This document shows positions 1 through 7,773 of a stretch of DNA of 33,906 bases, one piece after another. A model generated the notes under the pieces. That model worked only from the letters and a program-made list of their open reading frames with translations, ran no database searches and was not told the DNA's origin. Numbering within the stretch: the first letter of the stretch is position 1; the number at the start of each line of letters is the position of its first letter. Made by a program: the position numbers and the translations under genes. The stretch comes from Lachnospiraceae bacterium UBA3850 (GTDB lineage Bacteria; Bacillota; Clostridia; Lachnospirales; Lachnospiraceae): assembly GCA_002392655.1 (NCBI GenBank), contig DGHK01000052.1, positions 12,972 through 46,877 of the forward strand, read 5' to 3'.

Positions 1-80
1 TGTATGTTTAATAACGTATGTATGTCTAATAACGCATGTATGTCTAATAACGTATGTATGTCTTATGACACATGTATGTA
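1..80. repeat. 18-bp tandem repeat array upstream of the SMC-like operon
   Basis: Four consecutive 18-bp units (1-18, 19-36, 37-54, 55-72) plus a partial fifth (73-80) follow the consensus TGTATGTCTAATAACGTA. Units 1-3 differ at one or two positions and unit 4 is more diverged. The array abuts the AAAGGAAG ribosome binding site at 81-88 of the first operon gene, so it lies in the promoter/5' UTR region. It may continue beyond the left edge. I see no clear -35/-10 pair; each of the first three units contains a TAATAA core. It could be an operator array or a variable-number repeat. Confidence 0.9.
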
Positions 81-93
81 AAAGGAAGATGTT

Positions 94-1692
94 ATGGCGA
101 GCGAATTTACTCTTATTGATGATATTATAAAAAACCATAATGAGAGAATGTTGAATCTGAGGAAGTTCTATCCTTTTTTTATGCTGTCTGATAATACGTT
201 TGCACAGTATAAGGATGGGCGATTCAGATTTGTTGATATGGGTTATATGACGCTTGCTATACTCAGATTTTTTATAAATGAGAACAGCTTTAATGACAGG
301 CCTGTTACTTATAGTTCGTATAGTGAGTTCTGTCTGACAACCTTGAAAAGGGATTTTGATCCGGATGAAGGCTGGGATGCTTATTCAAAGGATGAGCTGG
401 CAGAGCTTGTCAGATATATATTCGATAAACTCAGAAACAACGGAAGGGCTTTTGAGCTCAATTTCTATGATCCGGCAGAACGGAAGTCGCGTATAGCAAG
501 AGTAAGACTGATAGACAGCACTGTTAAGGAAGAAGAGGTAGTATATAGTATTACGGAGGATGGTATAGAGTTCTATCTCTCTACAAAGGAAGTCAGAGAT
601 GAAAGCAGGATCAATATGGATCAGCTTCTGCTGGAGAAACTGATACGCTCTGAGAATTTCCGTGGCAGTATCGATGTCATCCAGAGGATCAACATAGAAG
701 TAAAGGCGCTTGAGAAGAGGCGTGATGAGGTTATGGAGCTTCTTATTTCAGATGTGCATGCCGGAACGGCTGCAATGGATGAATATATGGACAGAACCTC
801 TGTCTGGTTTGCAGAGGAGAGAAAGTCCTTTGCCAGAAACAGAGAACTGGTCGATAAGGCTGTTGCAAGGCTAAGTTATGATGATGACTCCAAAAATCTG
901 AGAGATATCACGAGACTACAGACGCTTCTGAAGCAGACGATTGAGAGCCACAGTGCGCTCATAGCATCTACGGCAGAGCTTTCCAGATTTGCTGATGAGA
1001 TGGTCAGAAGAAGCAGAACAAGGAGCCTCAGGAATTCATTTGATTTTGAAACTGCACTGGGCAGGATCATAAATAGTGATGAGGTCGGCAAGCTTGAGGG
1101 CATGATCATGCCGTTTTTACAGCCCAAGCGAGAGAAGTCGCTGGCTATCTCAACTATTGACAACGTAATCCTTCAGAAAACAGGAGAGTCGCTTAAGGGT
1201 GAAAAACGTGAAGAGTTAAAAGCTGATCTGGGCTTCAAATATGAGGATGAGATACTTAACGAAGAGGTAGGCAGAAACTTTGCGATGCTCTTCAAAGAAC
1301 TGATCGGAAGGCTCAGGAGATGGGACAAGCTTACACTGGAAGAGCTAAATGCAATCTTAGAGGTTAAGTTTGGTGAAGAGATATATAAGAACAGAGATTA
1401 CTATTCGTTCCTGGTTCATCTGGCGGGAAAGAGCATATATTCTGTGGTCGATATAATAAACAGTGCAGAAACATTTCTCGAGGAAATGATACAGGAGCAT
1501 ATGACAGAATCAGAGCTGGAAGAATACTCGGATATATGCTTTGAGATTAGATATGACAGTGAAGAAATAGAGATAGAATGCGGTGATAACAGTGTGGCAG
1601 AACTGACGGGAATGACATTCGTCAGAGTGCCGCAGGCAAAGGTAGAAAGGAGGGCGCGTACTGATGGAAAAATCGCTGGAGAAGGCGCTTGA
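94..1692 (+). CDS. JetA/MukF-like kleisin subunit of an SMC-type complex
   Basis: The 532-aa protein is the first gene of an SMC-type operon. Its N-terminal ~165 residues look like winged-helix modules: a helical segment at about 100-120, then strands at 130-155 ending in TEDGIEFYLS. A long helical region (about 175-370, rich in E/K/R) and a mixed C-terminal part follow. Position, size and layout match the kleisin-type subunits of MukBEF/MksBEF and Wadjet (JetA) systems. I infer that it bridges the SMC heads and binds the small subunit encoded next. The start at 94 has AAAGGAAG five bases upstream. Its 3' end overlaps the next gene by 29 bases, implying translational coupling. Assignment to JetA rather than MksF is uncertain because no alignment could be run. 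Confidence 0.7.
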   Translation: MASEFTLIDDIIKNHNERMLNLRKFYPFFMLSDNTFAQYKDGRFRFVDMGYMTLAILRFFINENSFNDRPVTYSSYSEFCLTTLKRDFDPDEGWDAYSKDELAELVRYIFDKLRNNGRAFELNFYDPAERKSRIARVRLIDSTVKEEEVVYSITEDGIEFYLSTKEVRDESRINMDQLLLEKLIRSENFRGSIDVIQRINIEVKALEKRRDEVMELLISDVHAGTAAMDEYMDRTSVWFAEERKSFARNRELVDKAVARLSYDDDSKNLRDITRLQTLLKQTIESHSALIASTAELSRFADEMVRRSRTRSLRNSFDFETALGRIINSDEVGKLEGMIMPFLQPKREKSLAISTIDNVILQKTGESLKGEKREELKADLGFKYEDEILNEEVGRNFAMLFKELIGRLRRWDKLTLEELNAILEVKFGEEIYKNRDYYSFLVHLAGKSIYSVVDIINSAETFLEEMIQEHMTESELEEYSDICFEIRYDSEEIEIECGDNSVAELTGMTFVRVPQAKVERRARTDGKIAGEGA

Positions 1693-2392
1693 TATTTATA
1701 GCGCACTTATATCAGGGAAAAAGGTTTCAGCTGATGACAAAGAAACAGCTGAGCTGTACAGTACATTTTATTCCGATTCAGAGGTTTATGATACAGTTAC
1801 CGGACTCCTTCAGAGACTGAACCTGAAGCTCTATGAATATGGAGACAGTATATTTATCACAGCGGGTACAGGAAACAAGGTTTTCGGTTATACAAACGAT
1901 GATCTGAAAAGAATGCTGGGTCTCAGACTTAATCGCGAGCTTTATCTCGTGTATTTCATTATCTATGAGACACTGCTTCAGTTTTATAAAACCTCGGACT
2001 CCTATCAGATCAAGGATTATGTCAGAGTCGATGAGCTGATAGAGGTAGTTGGTAAAGAACTGAAGAGAGTCAGTTCTTTTGACGAGAGCTATTCACAGGA
2101 TGATATAGATGATAGCTCCATGAAATCAGTTGCACTTCTTTGGGACAGTCTCCCGCCAATGATATCTGAAGATAAGGACAGGAACAAGGCTTCACGTGGT
2201 TCCCATATGGGATTCGTAAAGCTGGCATCAAATCTGCTGAATAGCGAAGGGATATTTACAGTGGTAGATGACAGACTTTATCCGACTGACCGCTTCCACG
2301 CAATAGCCCAGAATTATTTCGAAGAAAACGGAAGTGCCATCTACAAATACCTATCAGATGAGGAAGAAACTGCAGGAGTAGATAAAGAATAG
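1664..2392 (+). CDS. JetB/MukE-like small subunit of the SMC-type complex
   Basis: The 242-aa acidic, mostly helical protein is encoded between the kleisin-like and SMC-like genes, the place of MukE/MksE or JetB in known operons. Family knowledge says such KITE-type winged-helix proteins bind the kleisin and DNA. Here I see helix-rich segments and a basic stretch near residues 175-185 (NKASRGSHMG), but no catalytic motif. The start at 1664 is supported by AAAGGAGG at 1646-1653, ten bases upstream and inside the preceding gene. The call rests on gene order and size more than on recognised sequence motifs. Confidence 0.6.
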   Translation: MEKSLEKALDIYSALISGKKVSADDKETAELYSTFYSDSEVYDTVTGLLQRLNLKLYEYGDSIFITAGTGNKVFGYTNDDLKRMLGLRLNRELYLVYFIIYETLLQFYKTSDSYQIKDYVRVDELIEVVGKELKRVSSFDESYSQDDIDDSSMKSVALLWDSLPPMISEDKDRNKASRGSHMGFVKLASNLLNSEGIFTVVDDRLYPTDRFHAIAQNYFEENGSAIYKYLSDEEETAGVDKE

Positions 2393-2402
2393 GCTTTAGA
2401 GT

Positions 2403-2433
2403 GCCGAATAGGCACAAGTGTGCCTGTTCGGGC
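2403..2433 (+). promoter_or_regulatory. Hairpin between the JetB-like and JetC-like genes
   Basis: GCCGAATAGGCAC (2403-2415) pairs with GTGCCTGTTCGGGC (2420-2433) around the loop AAGT, with one G.U wobble and one bulged C. A smaller competing hairpin, GTGCC (2401-2405) with GGCAC (2411-2415), uses part of the same arm. No U-tract follows, so it is not a standard terminator. It lies between the stop of the small subunit and the ribosome binding site of the SMC gene, where it could set subunit stoichiometry through mRNA processing or stability. Confidence 0.6.
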
Positions 2434-2461
2434 AGGTGGCGTTAAGATAAGGAGGGCAATA

Positions 2462-5400
2462 ATGCCTAGTATCAATCGTATAAGAGTAAATAATGTAAAG
2501 TACAATTTCGGAACTCAGGGGTATGATGATTTCTCGATGAGAATGTACGGAAGAAATACACTCTATGACCTGGCTAACGGTGGTGGTAAGAGTGTTCTTA
2601 TGCTGCTTCTTATGCAGAACCTGATACCGAATTGTACGCTTGATGATAAGCAGCCAATAGAGAAGCTGTTCAGGGATCCCAGCAACACAGTTATACATTC
2701 GCTTATTGAATGGAAGCTGGATGATTGTGACATCAAGGATGGTATGCGCTATATGACGACCGGATTTGCAGCAAAGAAGGCTGCAACTACCGATGAAGAG
2801 AGAGCAGATGGAACCGCGCAGATAGAGTATTTCAACTATGTCATATTCTACAGGGATTACAATAAAAACGATATCATAAACCTTCCGCTTGTGAAGGATA
2901 ATGAGCATATATCCTACAAGGCGCTCAGAAACTATCTGCATGAGCTGGCGAGAAATGATAAGAACATGCTGGTTCAGGTTTTTGACCGTAAGGGTGAGTA
3001 TCAGAGATTCATAGCAGACTATGGTCTGTATGAAAGTCAGTGGGAGATTATCAGAGGAATCAATAAAACAGAGGGGCATGTCAGAACCTACTTTGAGTCA
3101 AATTATAAGACAACGAGAAGGGTTATCGAGGATCTTCTTATTGAGGAGATAATTGAGAAGGCATATCAGACCAAGACGAGAAGAGAGACGGATAAAACTG
3201 ACAGTACGGTTTCACTTCTTATGACTATTCAGGATGAGCTGAGAGAGCTTGCGGAGAAGAAGAAGGGTATCGAGCTCTATGATCATGAGCAGGAGCTTGT
3301 GCAGATGCTGATCGACAGGATTCAGTCATTTCTCGAGCTTTTCAGTCAGCAGGAGGAGGCGGCGTCAGAGTGTGGCCGTGTTCTTGTGACGCTTGAAAAG
3401 GAGAAGGAGGGACGCGAGGAGAGACTTGCGAAGCTTACAGAGGATCTGGAGTCAGGCAAGGAAATGCTTAAGGAAACGGGACTTCTTCTTGAAATCCTGA
3501 AGATATACAGAGATGTAAGAGAGCTTGAAAAAAGAGAAGAACTGAAGGCTGAAAAGGACTCAGAGCTGAAGAAGATTCTGTCCCAGATAGAGAAACAGGA
3601 CAGAGAGTACAAGGAAAGAGTTGCAGTTTCTGAATATATGATTCTTCGTAAAGCCAGAGAAGAGCTGGAGTCTCTTAGTAAGGAGAAAAAGGATACACCG
3701 CTGGATTCACGTGATATCTATGCGGTAACGGCAAATATCCGAGATAGGATAGATAAGCTCGAGGAGAAGCTTGGTGAGAAGAATGACAAGCTTTCACAGG
3801 AGCTGGATAAGCTTGTGAAGGATATAGAGTCTCTTGAGAAGCAGAAGAATGAGGGCGAGACAGAGCTTGCAGTAATAGACAGCAAGAAGGAATATATAGA
3901 CGGCGAGCTGACGGGGCTTAATAAGGAACTGTATGAGCTTGAAAGTAAAAGTGAATACGCGGGACTGATGGATATAGATTCTCACATGAGAGAGCTTACT
4001 GTGAAGACTACTGAGTATGAGACTCAGATTGAAAAGGATGAGACCAGAATAAGTGAGATAGCAGAAGAGAAAAAGAAAGCTGCTGAGGAATATGAGCAGG
4101 AGGCTATAGAGCTTAAGAGTCTCAGCAGACTGCAGGAGGAACTTGAGGCAAATGTAAGCGAATACAAGAAGAACGCTGATAAGTACAGATCCATCTGCAG
4201 TATATATATGGATTCAAAAATCGCTGATCCGGAGGCGGTAGTTGAGAGGATAAGTGACCGTATGTCCGGAGCGGTAGTAAAGATCTATGAATTGGAAGGT
4301 CGCGTCAGAGAGCTTGAGAAGATAGAAAAGGATATAAGAGCGGGTCGCCTCATTATCCCTACTGACGCAGTTGAAAAAGTAATAGAGTATCTGCTTACCA
4401 GACATGGCATGGATGCTATGTCCGGTATGGACTATATATCGGCACTTCCTGATGCGAAAAAAGAAGAACTTCTTGGCAGGATACCGGGGCTTCCTTACGG
4501 TGTCGTAGTTCAGGATATCAGTAAGCTTATGAATGATCCCGGCCTTATGGATCTGGATATTGATGAGGAAGTAATACTTTTCGACAGGGAGAGTATGGAT
4601 GATGCATCAGTGATACTAGGAAATGGCGTTGAGTGCGTCAGACGTAATAAGGAATATTTCCTGGATCCGAGATTCCTCGATCAGAAGCTTTATGTGCTAG
4701 GCGGAGAACTGGATAATCAAAGAGAAGAACTCAAGTCAAATGAAGCTGTTCTAGAAACACTTCGTGATGATAGAGAGTTCGTTCGAATGTTTATAGAGAA
4801 GAATTATCTGTCTTCAGAGAAGAACCTCAAAGAGACCAAGGAAAATGTAAAGAAAACACAGGATAATCTCGACTCCATCAAGACTAAGCTTGCAGGGCTT
4901 GAGAAGGAGGAAGAGAAGCTAAGTGAACGTGTTAAAAACAGTAGAGAAGCTCTGGAGGGCTGCAGCTACAGCATATCTATGCTGGATGAGATAATCAATC
5001 TTCAGTCAAGGATAACTGAGCTTACAAACAGTGACAGACATCTGTCCTCTGAGAAGAAGAGAATAAACAAGAGGGTTGAAGAATTAACAGATGCCATCAA
5101 GCAGAAAACTCTCAGCAGAAATGACCTCAGACTCAGTCTTGAGGAGCTGGCAAATGAGAAGCTGAGGCTGGAGTTTAAATGGGATAACAGATATGCCATT
5201 TACTTTGTGGAGGACAGAGCATTTCCTTATATTGATCTGGATATGGCAGAGCTGGAGGATGCATTTGACACAGCTCTTGGCGGAGTGACCGAAAGCAGAG
5301 TTTCACTTGAAAAGGAGAAGCTTCTCAAGGATACACTTGCGGGTACTGTTGAGAGACAGACACGTGCTATCGAGCAGTTGGGAATATCAGTGAAGACGCT

Positions 5401-6865
5401 TGATGATATAGATAAAGCTGGAGGTCTTTCGGGAATCAGTAATGAGATGATCATAGCTGCGAAGGAAGAGCTGGACAGACTTGTAAGCATAAAGGAAGGA
5501 CTGGGAAGAGAGCTGGCCGGGCTTGAAAATGAAATGGCCAGGATAGAAGGTAGCATAGAGTATGCCGGAAAACAGCTCGAGACTTCCTATGGACAGAGTC
5601 TGAAGAACGGACTTGATTCAATCGAGGAGAAGTACAAAGAGGACGTTTCCAGATCTATCGAAACAGTCAGCGCGACATACGAGAAACAGAAGGCAGATAT
5701 CAAGCAGGTTGAAGAAGAGCTTCGAAGATTTGATAAGGCGACGAGGAATAATGATGACCTGCTGAGACTTGCGTCCAGAATAGTAAACGAGAGCGGACTT
5801 GATATATCAGGGCTCAGTCCTATCGAGGAGGCAGGAGATATAAGAGAGAGATTTGAGGAGATGCTCATAAGCTACGACAAGCTGGCCAAGAGCATTGACA
5901 GAGCCAAGGCTGATATGATGAAGGTCAAGATGATGGTTTATGATACCCTCAGTTCTATGGGGGTTTCTGAGCTGGCTCAGTCCATCAGAGATGATGTGGT
6001 CATACCATCCAATAAGACAGATGCAAATGAGCTTCTGAAACGTCTCGGAGATGTAGTCGAGATAATTATCCTGGAGAAGAGCAGGATTGAGAAGAGCCTT
6101 GTCAGCATGGAACAGCTGAAGGATAACTTTGTGGATCAGTGTGTGGAGAGATGTCTCGATGTTAAGAGTGAGCTGGATAAGTTGACCAAGCTTTCTGAGA
6201 TAACTATGGATAATCAGAAGATACAGATGATCAGACTATCCATACCATATGTCAAGGATGAGTTTATAAAGGACAGGATGTCGGAGTATATTGACCGCAT
6301 AGTTGAAGAGGTTGATAAGAAGGAAAGCGACAGTGAGAGACAGAAATATCTCGGTGGCTGTCTGGCTATGAAGAAGCTGTTCTCTGTTATTGTTACAGAT
6401 ATGTCGAAGATAAAGCTTCAGCTTTATAAGCGTGAGAGGATAAGAGAGCAGAGTAGATATCTCAGATATGAGGAGGCTGTCGGAAGTACGGGACAGTCAC
6501 AGGGTATTTATATCCAGTTCCTTATATCTATAATTAACTATATCTCGGGTATGTATGCAACAACCTCATCATCCTCGAGAGCAAAAACTCTGTTTATCGA
6601 TAACCCATTTGGAGCGGCAAAGGATATCTATATCTGGGAGCCTATCTTCAAGCTGCTTGAGGAAAACTCCTGCCAGCTCATTGTACCTGCGCGTGGCGCA
6701 ACACCTGAAATCACAGGCAGGTTTGATATAAACTATGTTCTCGGACAGCAGATGACCGGAAACAGAACTACAACGGTTGTGGTAAGCTACAGCAGCAAGA
6801 CCAAGGGCGAAGAGCTGGAATACAAAGAACTCGACTACGAACAGCAGAGCTTTGACTTCATCTGA
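2462..6865 (+). CDS. SMC-like ATPase (JetC/MksB-type)
   Basis: This 1467-aa protein has the full SMC layout. An N-terminal ATPase half carries a Walker A loop (ANGGGKSV, residues 38-45). A long coiled coil spans about 260-620, and a globular hinge-like region about 630-745 includes IPGLPYGVVVQD. A second coiled coil spans about 750-1290. The C-terminal head has a signature-like STGQSQG (1342-1348) and a Walker B with D-loop, TLFIDNPFGAAKD (D1380-N1381). The residue after the Walker B aspartate is Asn rather than the usual Glu. The start at 2462 is preferred over an in-frame ATG at 2420 because AAGGAGG lies at 2449-2455 and the upstream codons fall in a hairpin. There is no zinc-hook CxxC. The likely role is ATP-driven DNA loading or loop extrusion with the two preceding gene products. 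Confidence 0.85.
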   Translation: MPSINRIRVNNVKYNFGTQGYDDFSMRMYGRNTLYDLANGGGKSVLMLLLMQNLIPNCTLDDKQPIEKLFRDPSNTVIHSLIEWKLDDCDIKDGMRYMTTGFAAKKAATTDEERADGTAQIEYFNYVIFYRDYNKNDIINLPLVKDNEHISYKALRNYLHELARNDKNMLVQVFDRKGEYQRFIADYGLYESQWEIIRGINKTEGHVRTYFESNYKTTRRVIEDLLIEEIIEKAYQTKTRRETDKTDSTVSLLMTIQDELRELAEKKKGIELYDHEQELVQMLIDRIQSFLELFSQQEEAASECGRVLVTLEKEKEGREERLAKLTEDLESGKEMLKETGLLLEILKIYRDVRELEKREELKAEKDSELKKILSQIEKQDREYKERVAVSEYMILRKAREELESLSKEKKDTPLDSRDIYAVTANIRDRIDKLEEKLGEKNDKLSQELDKLVKDIESLEKQKNEGETELAVIDSKKEYIDGELTGLNKELYELESKSEYAGLMDIDSHMRELTVKTTEYETQIEKDETRISEIAEEKKKAAEEYEQEAIELKSLSRLQEELEANVSEYKKNADKYRSICSIYMDSKIADPEAVVERISDRMSGAVVKIYELEGRVRELEKIEKDIRAGRLIIPTDAVEKVIEYLLTRHGMDAMSGMDYISALPDAKKEELLGRIPGLPYGVVVQDISKLMNDPGLMDLDIDEEVILFDRESMDDASVILGNGVECVRRNKEYFLDPRFLDQKLYVLGGELDNQREELKSNEAVLETLRDDREFVRMFIEKNYLSSEKNLKETKENVKKTQDNLDSIKTKLAGLEKEEEKLSERVKNSREALEGCSYSISMLDEIINLQSRITELTNSDRHLSSEKKRINKRVEELTDAIKQKTLSRNDLRLSLEELANEKLRLEFKWDNRYAIYFVEDRAFPYIDLDMAELEDAFDTALGGVTESRVSLEKEKLLKDTLAGTVERQTRAIEQLGISVKTLDDIDKAGGLSGISNEMIIAAKEELDRLVSIKEGLGRELAGLENEMARIEGSIEYAGKQLETSYGQSLKNGLDSIEEKYKEDVSRSIETVSATYEKQKADIKQVEEELRRFDKATRNNDDLLRLASRIVNESGLDISGLSPIEEAGDIRERFEEMLISYDKLAKSIDRAKADMMKVKMMVYDTLSSMGVSELAQSIRDDVVIPSNKTDANELLKRLGDVVEIIILEKSRIEKSLVSMEQLKDNFVDQCVERCLDVKSELDKLTKLSEITMDNQKIQMIRLSIPYVKDEFIKDRMSEYIDRIVEEVDKKESDSERQKYLGGCLAMKKLFSVIVTDMSKIKLQLYKRERIREQSRYLRYEEAVGSTGQSQGIYIQFLISIINYISGMYATTSSSSRAKTLFIDNPFGAAKDIYIWEPIFKLLEENSCQLIVPARGATPEITGRFDINYVLGQQMTGNRTTTVVVSYSSKTKGEELEYKELDYEQQSFDFI

Positions 6866-6876
6866 AAGAGGAAAAT

Positions 6877-7740
6877 ATGTACACAATAGAAAGTAGAAAT
6901 ATACTGACCCCACAGAATGGCTTAAATGTATACAGGGGCAGGACTGAAAACAGCATACTTCTGACGGAGGTTCCGGGCGGCGATTCTATGGATATCGGAG
7001 TCAAGATGGATGCGCCTGAGCTTCTCGAAGGTTCACTTATGCACAGACGCTCCAAGGGCATGATCCTTATGGGAAACATGGGAGATCCTTACAATGAACT
7101 GGAGAATAAACTTGCTCTTACGAGAAATTGTCTGAAGGTGATAGAAAATCATGATTACGGAGTTATCATTTCCACAAAAAGAAATGGAATTATGAGAGAT
7201 GCGGATGTTCTTTCGGGTATCTCGAAAAAGACAAAGTGTGTAGTGGATATACCTATAGCTACATTTGATGATACAAAGCTCCTCAAGCTTGACGGCGAAG
7301 AGACACTTGGGTCGAAGGAGAGGATGGAGCTCATAAAGGAGCTTCGGAGCGAGAGAATCGATGTGATGGTAACACTTACTCCGGTGATCCCTTTTGTAAA
7401 TGATGTTGAGAGTGAGATTACAGAGATAGTGCAGTGTCTCGCTGAATATGATATACTGGGGGTTGATCTTATGGATTTGAGACTTGCTGTTAAAAAATCA
7501 GTAAGAAGCTTTTTCTATACCCAGTTCAAGACGAGGTTCCCCGACGAATATAAAAAATTCTGCCAGGAATACAGTGAGACCGGCGAGCTTACAGCGAGAA
7601 ATCACAGAGAGCTTTTGGCGGGCATTACCGCTCTTTGCGAGGAGAAGGGGCTTTTCTGCAATACCCGCAGAATCAAGGCGTGGAAGCGTCAGTATGAAAA
7701 CAAAACTGTCGGAAAACAGTTATCTCTATTTGATTACTAA
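6877..7740 (+). CDS. SPL-like radical SAM family protein lacking the FeS cysteines
   Basis: The 287-aa protein matches the SPL-like radical SAM family along its length: SRNILTPQNGLNVYRG at the start, GDPYNELE, TKRNGIMRD, CVVDIP, TPVIPFVND, then a C-terminal FFYTQFKTRFP region. In active members YRG is followed by CxxxCxxC, which binds the [4Fe-4S] cluster. Here these positions read R22, S26 and L29, so cluster binding by the usual site is lost and classical radical SAM chemistry is not expected. No frameshift is present; the rest of the frame is open and conserved, which argues for a retained non-catalytic role. It ends QLSLFDY, resembling the sliding-clamp-binding consensus QL[SD]LF. Only 11 bases separate it from the SMC gene, so it is probably co-transcribed and functionally linked. 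Confidence 0.75.
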   Translation: MYTIESRNILTPQNGLNVYRGRTENSILLTEVPGGDSMDIGVKMDAPELLEGSLMHRRSKGMILMGNMGDPYNELENKLALTRNCLKVIENHDYGVIISTKRNGIMRDADVLSGISKKTKCVVDIPIATFDDTKLLKLDGEETLGSKERMELIKELRSERIDVMVTLTPVIPFVNDVESEITEIVQCLAEYDILGVDLMDLRLAVKKSVRSFFYTQFKTRFPDEYKKFCQEYSETGELTARNHRELLAGITALCEEKGLFCNTRRIKAWKRQYENKTVGKQLSLFDY

Positions 7741-7773
7741 GTAAATCTTTATATATACCAGGAGGAAAAACAG

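Noticed and set aside
1..80. CRISPR-like array
   Set aside because: The 18-bp units are contiguous with no spacers and there are no cas genes; it is a simple tandem repeat.
2396..3079. 227-codon open frame on the minus strand
   Set aside because: It lies over the intergenic hairpin and the conserved Walker A end of the SMC-like gene, has no ribosome binding site and reads as low-complexity hydrophobic sequence; a shadow of the SMC gene.
6877..7740. Active radical SAM enzyme (spore photoproduct lyase-like)
   Set aside because: All three cluster-binding cysteines are replaced, so ordinary radical SAM activity cannot be supported.
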